Shown here: positions 1 to 7,762 of the stretch, one piece after another
Layout: every line of letters starts with the position of its first letter
Numbering within the stretch: the first letter of the stretch is position 1
Assembly (NCBI GenBank): GCA_031267485.1
Contig: JAIRYY010000181.1
Location: forward strand, 1 to 9,976
From: Tannerella sp.
Lineage (GTDB): Bacteria; Bacteroidota; Bacteroidia; Bacteroidales; Tannerellaceae
Length of the DNA: 9,976 nt
Direction: 5' to 3'
Notes under the pieces: generated by a model
Seen by the model: the letters and a program-made list of their open reading frames with translations, nothing else
What the model was told of the DNA's origin: nothing
Databases searched by the model: none
Translations under genes and position numbers: made by a program

Positions 1-672
1 CAGCAGCGCGTTAATTGCCGCCTTGCACGTGCGTCCCCGGCCGGATTCGGGCTGGAGGTCGGGGAGATTCCCGGCGTCGAGGGATTCGGCGAGGTCTTTT
101 ACGATTTGCCCGTATACGGTTTCCTTTTTTTCGCGGAAAGTCTTGGCGGACACTTCGTCGGGCGAGGTCAGGTGGGTCGTGCTCAACGGGACGTCGCCCC
201 ATTTCCTCACGACATGAAAATAAACCAGCGCACGCAGGAACTTGGCTTCGGCGCGGTATTGCTTCCGCAGCTCCTCGTCGGCGAATTTCACGCCGTCGAT
301 GTAGGTAAGGACAAAATTGGCATTGGCGATAGCGGTAAACATCCGCGTCCAGTGCGTTTTCATGAACGTGTTGGTCGGCAGCAGCGAATAGTCGCCGAAC
401 TGAAACGGTTCGCCCGCATTCGACTGATTATCCTGCATGCCGAGATTGTCGGACCGTTCCTCGGTATAAGCCGTACTGCCCTCGCCCAGGCAGTAATTGT
501 CGCGTATGGAACGGTATATCCCGTTGACGGCGCGCAGGACGTCGTTTTCCGTCTGGAAATAATCCGAAGCGGTAATCTTGTTGGGGTTTTCCTGATTCAG
601 GAAACTGTCGCACGAGCTGAACAGGCAGCCTGTGCAGATGAATGATGCGATAATGATAATTCTGATTTTCAT
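1..672 (-). CDS. SusD/RagB-like outer-membrane lipoprotein (N-terminal part, runs off left edge)
   Basis: Surface glycan-binding lipoprotein that caps its SusC partner in the outer membrane. I translated the minus strand from the ATG at 672-670 and the frame stays open for 224 codons to the window edge, so the C-terminal half or more is missing (family members are about 500-600 residues). Residues 1-20 form a hydrophobic signal peptide ending FSSC, with Cys21 as the probable lipidation site and the usual acidic/hydrophobic DSFLN after it. Cys16 (TGC) is a less likely alternative because Cys, not Leu/Val/Ile, sits at -3. The SusD family signature FLRALVYFHVVRKWGDVPL is at residues 145-163. The start lies 22 bp after the stop of the upstream SusC gene, so the two are very probably co-transcribed. 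No frame break is seen in the visible part. Substrate specificity cannot be read from the sequence. Confidence 0.95.
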   Translation of the reverse strand, partial: MKIRIIIIASFICTGCLFSSCDSFLNQENPNKITASDYFQTENDVLRAVNGIYRSIRDNYCLGEGSTAYTEERSDNLGMQDNQSNAGEPFQFGDYSLLPTNTFMKTHWTRMFTAIANANFVLTYIDGVKFADEELRKQYRAEAKFLRALVYFHVVRKWGDVPLSTTHLTSPDEVSAKTFREKKETVYGQIVKDLAESLDAGNLPDLQPESGRGRTCKAAINALL

Positions 673-694
673 AACATAAATAAATTAAGAATGT

Positions 695-3600
695 TTAGAA
701 CGATAGTTGAATACCGGCCTGAAAGGCGCGTACCAGAGGGTATTTGCCGTAATCGACGCCGGGAGTGAGATTGTTGCCGTTATTGTAGTCCACTTCGGGA
801 TTGTAGCCTTTGTAGCGGGTGACGGTGAAAGCATTGTCGACCGCAAGATAGAACCGCAGGAAAGACACATTCCCGTGCGTCGCTTTCGCCACGTCCGCGA
901 CGGTATATCCCAGCGTGATGTTGGTGCACCGGAGGAATGAGCCGTCCTGCAGGTAAAACGTGGACAGGCGGGTACTGTTGCTTTGCGTCCCGCCCCTCGA
1001 TGCGCGGAAGACCTTTCCGTTCCCGGGATTCTGTTCGTCGCGGTAGCGTTGCGCCACATCGCGGTAGTTATTGCCGGAGCCTTCCATGTTGTAGATGTAA
1101 TAATCCTGCCCGTCGATTACCCGGTTGCCATGCGAGCCGTTGAAAGAAGCCGTGAAATCCGCCCCCCGGAAGTTCGCCGCCAGGTTGAAGGCGTAGATGA
1201 AGTCCGGGTGAGGCGAGCCGATAATCTCCTTATCGTCGTCGTCGACGATACCGTCGCCGTTCCGGTCGTGGAAATACAGGTCGCCCGGCATCAGTTTGGC
1301 CGTTTGCGCGACCGACCGGGGAGGCCCCTTGATTTTGTATCCGCCGGTAAACTGCCGGGTGGAGGCATCGTAGTGCAGGTCGTCCTCGGCCAGGTTGGCC
1401 ATATCCGCCTCGCGCACCATGCCGGCCACCTTGAAACCGTAGAACATGCCGACGGGGTCGCCCTCGCGGGTGATGTGCGTCATGTACGACCGTTCGGCGC
1501 CATTGGTCAGAATCGTCCCGGAGCCGCCGAGATCGAGCACTTTGTTGCGGTTCACGCCGATGTTGCCCCCCAGCTTGACGGAAAAGTCCGGCGTGCTGAT
1601 CAGCCAGCCGTCGGCCTGCACGTCCACTCCGCGGTTGCGGATTTTCGAATCCGGCAGGTTGGTCAGGTAGCCGGTACTGCCCGAAATGGCCGAAATGGAC
1701 TGGTTGAACAGCAGGTTGAACGTTTGGCTGTTATAATAATTGGCGATCACGGACAGCCGTCCGTCGAACAGCCCCAGGTCGAGTCCCAGGTTAAACTGCG
1801 AAGTCGATTCCCAGCCCAGTCCCCGGTCCTTAAAGGCTTCGGGATACATGGCCGTCAGGATGCCGTTACTTCCGTTCGGCACTCCCACGGGCGAACTCAT
1901 CACCTGCGTGTGGTTATAGTTCCCGATGCTGTTGTTCCCGCTCAGTCCCCAGCTCGTACGCAGTTTAAGCACGGACGAGGCGCCGAACGCCGTCCGGTAG
2001 AAATCCTCGCCCGAAACCGTCCAGCCGCCGGATACCGACGGGAAGTATCCCCAGCGGTTCAGCGGACCGAAAAGCGACGAGCCGTCGCCGCGGAACGATG
2101 CCGAGAGGAAATAGCGCTCCAGCAGGTTATAGTGCAGCTGGGCGAAAAAGGAAGCCATCGACCAGACCGACTTGCGGGTCTCGCCGGTAAGCGTGATGTC
2201 GCTTGCGTTGGCGCCATGACCGGTAATCTCGATGATATGGTCGTCCTGATAACCCGTAGCTTTCACCTCCACCCTGTCGAACTCGTTCTGCTGGGCGGAA
2301 AGACCCAGGACGCCCTGCACCGAATGGTTGCCCAGCGACTTGATGTAATTCAGCGTAAATTCGCCGAGGTAATCCTTCTCGCCCGTCGTCCGCGCCACGG
2401 CATTGGCATCGGCCTGCGCCTGCACGGAATACGGGGGATTGACGCCGCTCGTCAGGCTCGTCGGCCGGTAGAAGTCGTACTTCTCGTCGTACGCATACAT
2501 GCCGGCGCTCACTTTGGCCTTGAGGCCGTCGAGCAGTTCATACGTCCCGAAGACGTTGTAGGAGCTGCGGATGCCATTCCGGCGAATCACCGTCTCGGTC
2601 GCCATCGCCACGGGATTGTCGATGTTGTTCTGGAACGCAAACTCATTGGAATAAGACGACATTTCATATTTCGACAGCGAACCGTCTTCGTTGTAACTCT
2701 TGAAAACGGGAAGATAACCAGTATCGGCCCCTGATGAAAGCGTCCCTCCTGAACCTCCCGGTTGTCGCTGGACGTCAGCGACAGGTTTGCGCCGACCCGG
2801 AAGCGCCGGCTGACATCCATGTCGATATTGCTCCGGAGGTTAAAGCGTTTTTGCCCGGAGGAAACAACGATTCCGTTCATGTCCTGGTATGCGCCGCTGA
2901 CGTTGTAGCGTATGCCGGCGCGTCCGCCCGTCACGTTCAGGTGCACGCGGTCTCCGTGCGCGATGCGGTACAGTTCGTCCTGCCAGTCGGTGTCGTACTG
3001 CGGCTGCCGGACGGTTTGCGTCGCGAAATCATACATCCAGTCGGGAATATTGGCCGTATTGTTATTGCTGCCTATTTTCAGCGTCCGCTGCGCGTTGGTG
3101 TCGCCCCTGTAGGAATCATCCCACGGCTTGCCCGCATTGATGAGCAGGTCGCGATATGCATTATTATGCCCGTCGACGAAGAGTTCGGTAAATTCACGCG
3201 CGTTGAGCAGGTCCACTTTTTTGCTCAACTGCCCCACCGTATGCTGGTAATTGACGTCAACCCGCGCTTTGCCGTCGCGTCCGCGTTTCGTCGTAATCAT
3301 CACCACGCCTCCCGAAGCCCGCGAACCGTAAATCGCCGCCGAAGCCGCGTCCTTCAGTATCTCGATGGATTCGATGTCTTCCGGGTCGAGAAAGAGGTCG
3401 GCGTTCGACGGATAACCGTCAATGACGTACAGCGGATCGGACGAAGCATTGACCGAAACCGTCCCGCGCACCCTGATTTTCGCGCTGTTGTACGGAGCGC
3501 CGCCAACCTGCGAAATCTGCACGCCGGCGACCTTCCCCACCAGACTCTGTCCGACGGACGGGGCCGTCAGGTTCAGTTCGCCGCCCTTGACGCTCGATAC

Positions 3601-3999
3601 AGCCCCGGTAAGGTGCGACTTCCGGATACTCTGATAGCCCACCACCACGACCTCGTCCATGTCGCGGACGTCCTCGCTCAAAACGACCTGAATCTCCCGC
3701 CGGCCGTCCACCGCCATTTCCTGCGGGACAAATCCCACATACGAAAAGACGAGCACGCTGCCCGCGCCGGGCACATCGACGGAATAATCGCCGTTCGCGC
3801 CGCTTATGACGCCCGTTTGCGTCCCCTTGACGCGAATGTTCACGCCCGGCAGCGGCTCGCCGGCGACATCGACCACCGTGCCGGACACGCCAAACCCGCC
3901 GCCCTGCGCCACCATCGCAAGAGAATAAATACACGCGCATAAGGCCAAAATAATTCTCCGCCTCATGCTCCAACCGATAAAAAATCTGCTTTTGTTCAT
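695..3999 (-). pseudogene. SusC/RagA-like TonB-dependent outer-membrane transporter, frameshifted
   Basis: Outer-membrane importer that works with the downstream SusD. It is split over two frames: the N-terminal part reads from 3999 to about 2713, and the C-terminal part is in another frame from about 2713 to the stop at 695-697. Adding one base rejoins them into about 1101 residues, a normal SusC length. Numbering from the ATG at 3999: a signal peptide ends near Ala31-Gln32; a carboxypeptidase-regulatory-like domain (VSGTVVDVAGEPLPGVNI) spans roughly 38-110; a TonB-box-like DEVVVVGY is at 115-122; the plug domain follows, with DPLYVIDG and EILKDAASAAIYGSRASGGV. The second part holds the 22-strand barrel region and ends QLSF, the aromatic C-terminus typical of barrel proteins. 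It carries GDLYFHDRNGDGIVDDDD, common in this family. The in-frame ATG at 4068 lies upstream of the promoter core, so I reject it; ATG 3966 (MRRRII) is an alternative start. As written, the gene would not give a full-length transporter. It could be a true pseudogene, a phase-variable state or a sequence error. Confidence 0.9.
2711..2721 (-). other. Probable 1-nt deletion (frameshift point) in susC-like gene
   Basis: Reading the minus strand, the upstream frame gives NREVQEGRFHQGPILVI and then turns to nonsense (FPFSRVTTKT). The other frame gives YLPVFKSYNEDGSLSKYEM, the expected SusC continuation. The downstream frame starts one base early relative to the upstream frame, so the simplest repair is one extra base here, for example making Leu-Val-Tyr-Leu-Pro or Val-Ile-Leu-Pro. 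Overlap readthrough continues to a stop at 2587. The sequence at the junction (CTGGTTATCTTCCCGTTTTC) has no canonical X-XXY-YYZ slippery heptamer in the upstream frame. The four-T run lies just after the junction. Confidence 0.8.
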
Positions 4000-4039
4000 A
4001 AGAAACTTATTTAAAAATAAATATTGAATTTCGACGGGA

Positions 4040-4047
4040 CAAAAGTA
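4040..4047 (-). promoter_or_regulatory. Promoter -7 element for the susC/susD unit
   Basis: The minus strand reads TACTTTTG, an exact match to the Bacteroidetes TAnnTTTG -7 consensus. It predicts transcription starting near 4033 and a leader of about 35 nt before the ATG at 3999. No clear TTTG -33 box lies at the usual distance upstream; that position (about 4067-4070) falls inside a palindrome. The placement also argues against the longer reading from the ATG at 4068. Confidence 0.6.
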
Positions 4048-4051
4048 TTTT

Positions 4052-4082
4052 GATAATATTACAGGCATGTTAACATATTATC
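4052..4082. promoter_or_regulatory. Dyad, candidate operator
   Basis: Perfect 8-bp arms GATAATAT (4052-4059) and ATATTATC (4075-4082) flank a 15-bp centre. A second, perfect 10-bp palindrome ATGTTAACAT (4067-4076) overlaps the right arm. The dyad starts 4 bp upstream of the susC-side -7 element, so it would cover its -33 region, and it lies about 50 bp upstream of the opposite -7 element. The region is AT-rich, so chance matches are possible. No regulator gene is in the window to pair with it. Confidence 0.35.
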
Positions 4083-4133
4083 TCTTTTTGGATAAAATTT
4101 ACGACTGTCCGGCCATTCCTGAAAAAATATTCA

Positions 4134-4141
4134 TATATTTG
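4134..4141 (+). promoter_or_regulatory. Promoter -7 element for the lactonase/reductase unit
   Basis: TATATTTG matches the Bacteroidetes TAnnTTTG -7 consensus exactly. It predicts a start of transcription near 4148 and a leader of about 30 nt before the ATG at 4178. No TTTG is present at the usual -33 distance; the nearest upstream TTTG (4087-4090) is too far. The leader is A-rich (TTAAAAAG) with no strong Shine-Dalgarno sequence, as is usual in this phylum. Confidence 0.6.
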
Positions 4142-4177
4142 CGGAATGGAATCATATTACATTAAAAAGTCACAATT

Positions 4178-5095
4178 ATGTCAAAATTTACCGTTTTACT
4201 CATTACAGTCATTTCAACCATGAACCTGATTTCCGCACAGGAAAAAGATGACGCCGCCGCACGGGACTCCCCCGTTGCGCCGGGCGCAAAAGTAACCCTG
4301 CTGGCCGGCGGCTTTCGCTTTACGGAAGGCCCCGCCGTCGACCGGGACGGGAATGTGTATTTTACCGACCAGCCGAACAACCGGATACTGAAATGGTCGG
4401 CCGACGACGAAAAGCTGTCCGTTTTTGACGACAATACCGGACGTGCGAACGGACTTTATTTCGACCGGGAAAACCGTTTGCTCTCATGCTCGGACATGGA
4501 CAACGAAATATGGGAGTTCGACATGAAAGGCGGCCACCGCGTGACGGTCGCCGGTTTCGAAGGCAGGAAACTGAATGGCCCGAACGATTTGTGGATACAC
4601 CCCGGCGGGGGGATTTATTTCACCGACCCGCTGTACAGGCGCGATTACTGGACGCGCACGCCCGAAATGCAGCAGGACGGAGAGCACGTCTACTACCTCT
4701 CGCCCGATTACGGGAAATTAATCCGGGTGGCCACCGACCTGGAAAAGCCCAACGGTATCATCGGAAGCCCGGACGGCAGGCTCCTTTATGTGGCCGATAT
4801 AAAGGCCGGCAAGACTTATGTCTATGAGATACAGCCGGATGCAACCCTGGCTAATAAAAAACTTTTCGCGCCGATGGGTTCCGACGGTATGACGACGGAC
4901 CGTGACGGCAATATCTACCTGACGGGCAAGGGCGTGACGGTCTTCGACCCCGCAGGCCGACAGATTGCGCACATTCCCGTGGAAGCCGGCTGGACGGCCA
5001 ATGTGTGTTTCGGGGGAAAAGACATGAAAACACTCTTCATTACAGCGACGGAGTATTTCTACAGCCTCAGAATGAATGTGGCCGGAGTACGCTGA
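4178..5095 (+). CDS. Exported SMP-30/gluconolactonase-like beta-propeller protein
   Basis: This 305-residue protein belongs to the SMP-30/gluconolactonase/luciferin-regenerating family of six-bladed propellers, many of which hydrolyse sugar lactones with a bound divalent metal. Residues 1-20 look like a Sec signal peptide with cleavage at ISA-QEK, so the mature protein is probably periplasmic. Conserved positions are visible: Glu50 in FTEGP, Asn136 in LNGPNDLW, Asn192 in KPNGI and Asp236 in GSDGMTTD. Their spacing fits the Glu, Asn, Asn, Asp metal and substrate set of regucalcin-type lactonases. Repeated blade motifs (DRDGNVYFTD, HPGGGIYFTDP, DRDGNIYLTG) support the fold. It is the first gene of a two-gene unit, 30 bp before the aldo/keto reductase, and is divergent from the susC/susD unit. 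The lactone hydrolysed is not known; a non-lactonase role is possible for this wide family. Confidence 0.88.
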   Translation: MSKFTVLLITVISTMNLISAQEKDDAAARDSPVAPGAKVTLLAGGFRFTEGPAVDRDGNVYFTDQPNNRILKWSADDEKLSVFDDNTGRANGLYFDRENRLLSCSDMDNEIWEFDMKGGHRVTVAGFEGRKLNGPNDLWIHPGGGIYFTDPLYRRDYWTRTPEMQQDGEHVYYLSPDYGKLIRVATDLEKPNGIIGSPDGRLLYVADIKAGKTYVYEIQPDATLANKKLFAPMGSDGMTTDRDGNIYLTGKGVTVFDPAGRQIAHIPVEAGWTANVCFGGKDMKTLFITATEYFYSLRMNVAGVR

Positions 5096-5104
5096 CATTT
5101 TACA

Positions 5105-5123
5105 TATACATTATATATATATA
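5105..5123. repeat. Alternating TA tract between lactonase and reductase genes
   Basis: The short gap before the reductase start is nearly all A and T, with a run of about six TA dinucleotides (TATATATATATA) ending just before the ATG. It contains no TAnnTTTG element. It may keep the start codon unstructured, which helps translation where Shine-Dalgarno sites are not used. Dinucleotide runs can also change in length. Confidence 0.5.
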
Positions 5124-5125
5124 CT

Positions 5126-6019
5126 ATGAAACAGATGAACAGACGTGAATTTATCAAATCAGGCGTTGCCGGACTTGCCGGGATATCCATCCTGCAGTCC
5201 GGCCGGGCAAATGCGGCGCCGGCGGCCGGCGGCGCTTTCGTCGACCGGGTGAAACTTGGGAACAGCGGCCTGACGGTCTCCCGGATAGCGATGGGGACAG
5301 GTACGCACGGATTCAACAAGTCCTCCGACCAGACGCGTCAGGGCATGGAACATTTCGTGCAGCTTGCCCGCCATGCCTACGAACGCGGCATCCGGTTTTA
5401 CGACATGGCCGACGGATACGGGTCGATGCCTTTTGTCGGGGAAGCCATCAGGACGCTGCCCCGCGAAAACATTACGCTGCTCTCCAAAATGTGGACGCAG
5501 GAGGATGGCTCGGACAAATTGGAGTCCGTCTCCGAAAACATTGACCGCTACCGGAAAGAGGTGGGTACGGACTATATCGACCTCCTTTTCATGCATTGCA
5601 TGACGAACGGAAACTGGAGCCGAACGCGCACACACTACATGGACGGTTTTTCCCGGGCAAAACAGGACGGCATCGTCAGGGCCGTCGGCGTCTCATGCCA
5701 TAACATCGACGCCCTGAGGGAAGCGGCCGTCAACCCGTGGGTCGATGTCGTCATGGCGCGCATCAATCCGTTCGGAACCAATATGGACGGGACGCCGGAA
5801 GAAATCCGAAACATTCTCGCCACGGCCAGGGAAAACGGGAAAGGCGTCATCGGGATGAAGATTTTCGGCGAGGGAAAACACGTCTCCGACGACGAACGGG
5901 AACAGTCCATCCGTTTTGCCCTGACGCAGGGAAACGTCCACTGCATGACGCTCGGCCTGACGTCAATCGCACAGATGGATGACGCCATTGATCGCGCCAT
6001 GAGAATCGCCGCCGGATAG
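5126..6019 (+). CDS. Aldo/keto reductase with twin-arginine signal
   Basis: NAD(P)H-dependent oxidoreductase of the aldo/keto reductase superfamily, 297 residues. The N-terminus carries a Tat-type signal: NRREFIK at residues 5-11, a mildly hydrophobic stretch (13-23) and an ANA-AP cleavage-like site near 30. The mature protein may therefore be exported folded with its cofactor. The TIM-barrel begins at VKLGNSGLTVSRIAMGTG (42-59). The catalytic tetrad can be placed as Asp93 and Tyr98 (YDMADGYG), Lys121 (LLSKMW) and His157 (LLFMHC). Length is close to the usual family size plus a signal, with no C-terminal ferredoxin extension. An alternative start is the ATG at 5135, which would keep the twin arginines. 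It lies 30 bp after the lactonase gene; the gap is an alternating TA run. Together they suggest periplasmic interconversion of a sugar and its lactone or keto form, which is inference. Confidence 0.88.
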   Translation: MKQMNRREFIKSGVAGLAGISILQSGRANAAPAAGGAFVDRVKLGNSGLTVSRIAMGTGTHGFNKSSDQTRQGMEHFVQLARHAYERGIRFYDMADGYGSMPFVGEAIRTLPRENITLLSKMWTQEDGSDKLESVSENIDRYRKEVGTDYIDLLFMHCMTNGNWSRTRTHYMDGFSRAKQDGIVRAVGVSCHNIDALREAAVNPWVDVVMARINPFGTNMDGTPEEIRNILATARENGKGVIGMKIFGEGKHVSDDEREQSIRFALTQGNVHCMTLGLTSIAQMDDAIDRAMRIAAG

Positions 6020-6086
6020 CCGGCCTCCGCGCACGCACTGTTTTCCTGCGGCGATTCGTCATGTCCTGCGGCGGGATTTTTCTGCG
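6020..6086. other. Convergent intergenic gap without a clear terminator
   Basis: These 67 bp separate the stop codons of the right-going reductase and the left-going sulfatase. The 10-mer TCCTGCGGCG occurs twice (6044-6053 and 6064-6073), exactly 20 bp apart. I see no stable hairpin followed by a T run in either direction, so transcripts may end by another route or read into each other. Confidence 0.4.
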
Positions 6087-7760
6087 TCAGTCGGGAGCGG
6101 GGGTGACCATGGTCCGTTCCGCCCATTGTCCGTACAGGGAAATCATGCGGGCAAGTCTTTCGGGATTTTCCGCTGCGACGTTGTGCATTTCCGTACGGTC
6201 GGCGTTCAGGTCGTACAGTTCCCATTCGGATCTCTTTCCGGGCTGTACGATTTTCCACCCGTCGTCGCTCATCAGCGCTTTTTCGTTGAAATGTTCAAAT
6301 CCGATGACCGGATGTCTTTCGCGCCGGCCTGTTTTCAGGATGGGGAGCAGGCTTCTGCCTTCGTACGGGATGATGGCGTTTCCCCTGTATTCTTTGGGGT
6401 ATGGGGTGCGGGTTATGTCAAGTCCTGTCGCCATGATGTCGATGACATGGCACGGTTCGTCCGTCACGCTTCCCCGGGCTATTCCCATTCCGGCAGGCCA
6501 GTGGGCTATCATCGGCGTGCAGATGCCGCCTTCATACATTTTTGCTTTCCAGAAACGGAAGGGCATGTTGGCCACGTTCGCCCATTCCGGGCCTAAGGAG
6601 GCGCAGGTCGTTTCCGGCCCGGGCAATGCTTCCCTGTTTTTCGGGTAAATCACCGGCGTACCGTCGCGCAGCATATCCGGACGGTCGTTCTCGCCGGGGG
6701 GATAGTCCTGGCATATCTCGGGACTGCATCCGTTATCGGAGAGGAACAGTATCAGCGTGTTGTCCAGTTCGCCGGCTTCCTCGAGGGCTTCCAGCACCCG
6801 GCCTATTCCCTGGTCCATGCGGTCGACCATGGCGGCATGTACCGCCATTGCGCGGGCATCCCATTCCCTGTGCGGGTTGGCGTCCCATTCTTTCGTCGAC
6901 TGCCGGTTGGAGAGACAGTCGCCCCGGTCGCCGAATATTCCCGTTTTTTTCATCCGCCCGTAACGGGCATCCCGGATGGCTTCCCAGCCCGCCTTATAGA
7001 CGTCTTCGTATTTTCGGATGTCCTCTTCCGGGGCGTGCAGCGGCCAGTGGGGAGAATGGTAGGACAGATACAGGAAGAACGGACGGCCGGAATCCGTATA
7101 CCTTTTTATATAGGCTACCGCACTGTCGGAAAGGGCGTTGGTGCTGTAATAATCATCCGGCGTTTCACGGACGGGCGTTTCGCCGTTTACGAGGCTGAAC
7201 GGATCGAAATAGTCCACCACGCCGTAGATTGTACCGTAAAAATCCGAGAATCCACGATAAGTCGGGTAATTCTCTTTGGGTGCAAATTCTTCGTGGTAAA
7301 CCCGGTGGGCAAGCCATTCCCGCTGATCGGGACGGAGCGGCGTTTCCGCGACATGCCATTTGCCAACCATACCGGTATGATAACCGGATTCTCTCAGGAC
7401 TTCGGCTATGGTCACGCCGCTGTGCGTCATCGTCCCCCTGTAACCGGGTAGATGCTGATCGAACGTCATGCGCCCCACGCCAGCCTGGTGGGGATAGAGG
7501 CCTGTCAGCAGCGAGGCGCGCGTGGGACAGCTGCGTCCGGCATTGTAGAAACGGCTGAAACGCACTCCGTCGCGGGCCAGCCGGTCCAGATTGGGCGTCC
7601 GTATCTCGCCTCCGTAGCATCCCAGGTCGGAATACCCCATGTCGTCGGCAAGAATGACGAGGATATTCGTGTCGGCCTTTTCTTTTTCCGTGCCGCCGCA
7701 TGCGCCCGCCGTGACGGCGAGCGCAGCAAAAGGCAACGTTTTTGTTATCGCTGTTTTCAT
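6087..7760 (-). CDS. Lipoprotein sulfatase, S1 family, Ser-type formylglycine site
   Basis: Formylglycine-dependent sulfatase of the alkaline-phosphatase fold, which cleaves sulfate esters. From the ATG at 7760 it has 557 residues; the in-frame ATG at 7772 would add MELT and overlap the upstream stop. The N-terminus is a signal peptide ending AGAC with Cys21 as probable lipid attachment. Metal ligands Asp39-Asp40 are in ILADDMGYSDLG. The activation motif is SCPTRASLLTG, where Ser77 occupies the first position of [C/S]xPxR and Arg81 follows. Other active-site residues visible are Lys134 and His136 (VGKWH), the SYHSPHWPLH segment, Asp342-Asn343 (LSDNG) and Lys407 (KAKMYEGG). The C-terminal WELYDLNADRTEMHN is typical of the family. 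Only TGA-CG-ATG separates it from the SusD gene, so translation is probably coupled. Context suggests action on a sulfated glycan taken up by the neighbouring SusC/D. The desulfated position cannot be told. Confidence 0.93.
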   Translation of the reverse strand: MKTAITKTLPFAALAVTAGACGGTEKEKADTNILVILADDMGYSDLGCYGGEIRTPNLDRLARDGVRFSRFYNAGRSCPTRASLLTGLYPHQAGVGRMTFDQHLPGYRGTMTHSGVTIAEVLRESGYHTGMVGKWHVAETPLRPDQREWLAHRVYHEEFAPKENYPTYRGFSDFYGTIYGVVDYFDPFSLVNGETPVRETPDDYYSTNALSDSAVAYIKRYTDSGRPFFLYLSYHSPHWPLHAPEEDIRKYEDVYKAGWEAIRDARYGRMKKTGIFGDRGDCLSNRQSTKEWDANPHREWDARAMAVHAAMVDRMDQGIGRVLEALEEAGELDNTLILFLSDNGCSPEICQDYPPGENDRPDMLRDGTPVIYPKNREALPGPETTCASLGPEWANVANMPFRFWKAKMYEGGICTPMIAHWPAGMGIARGSVTDEPCHVIDIMATGLDITRTPYPKEYRGNAIIPYEGRSLLPILKTGRRERHPVIGFEHFNEKALMSDDGWKIVQPGKRSEWELYDLNADRTEMHNVAAENPERLARMISLYGQWAERTMVTPAPD

Positions 7761-7762
7761 CG

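Larger units (their letters stand above)
4000..4177. promoter_or_regulatory. Divergent intergenic control region
   Basis: This 178-bp stretch separates the left-going susC/susD unit from the right-going lactonase/reductase unit. It is much richer in A+T than the flanking genes. It holds one Bacteroidetes-type promoter core in each direction and a dyad near the susC-side core, each listed separately. I see no convincing riboswitch or RNA gene in it. Because both units start here, a shared regulator could act on both; that is inference. Confidence 0.7.

Noticed and set aside
2700..2725. Programmed -1 ribosomal frameshift in SusC
   Set aside because: No canonical slippery heptamer in the correct frame and no evident downstream pseudoknot; such control is not known to me for SusC proteins, so an indel is simpler.
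983..2734. 583-codon open frame on the plus strand opposite the SusC gene
   Set aside because: It is in codon register with the minus-strand SusC frame and has the His/Arg/Val-rich look of an antisense shadow in GC-rich DNA. No family motif, signal or promoter is seen.
2734..3942. 402-codon open frame on the plus strand
   Set aside because: Shadow of the SusC plug-domain half. The frame change against the previous shadow at 2734 follows the SusC indel and supports that indel, not a new gene.
4000..4068. Longer SusC N-terminus starting at the ATG at 4068
   Set aside because: The extra 23 residues are upstream of the predicted promoter element (4040-4047) and put a non-signal sequence before the signal peptide.
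6011..6024. Hairpin GCCGG-ATAG-CCGGC at the reductase stop codon as a terminator
   Set aside because: The stem is only 5 bp, it overlaps the stop codon, and no T run follows it.
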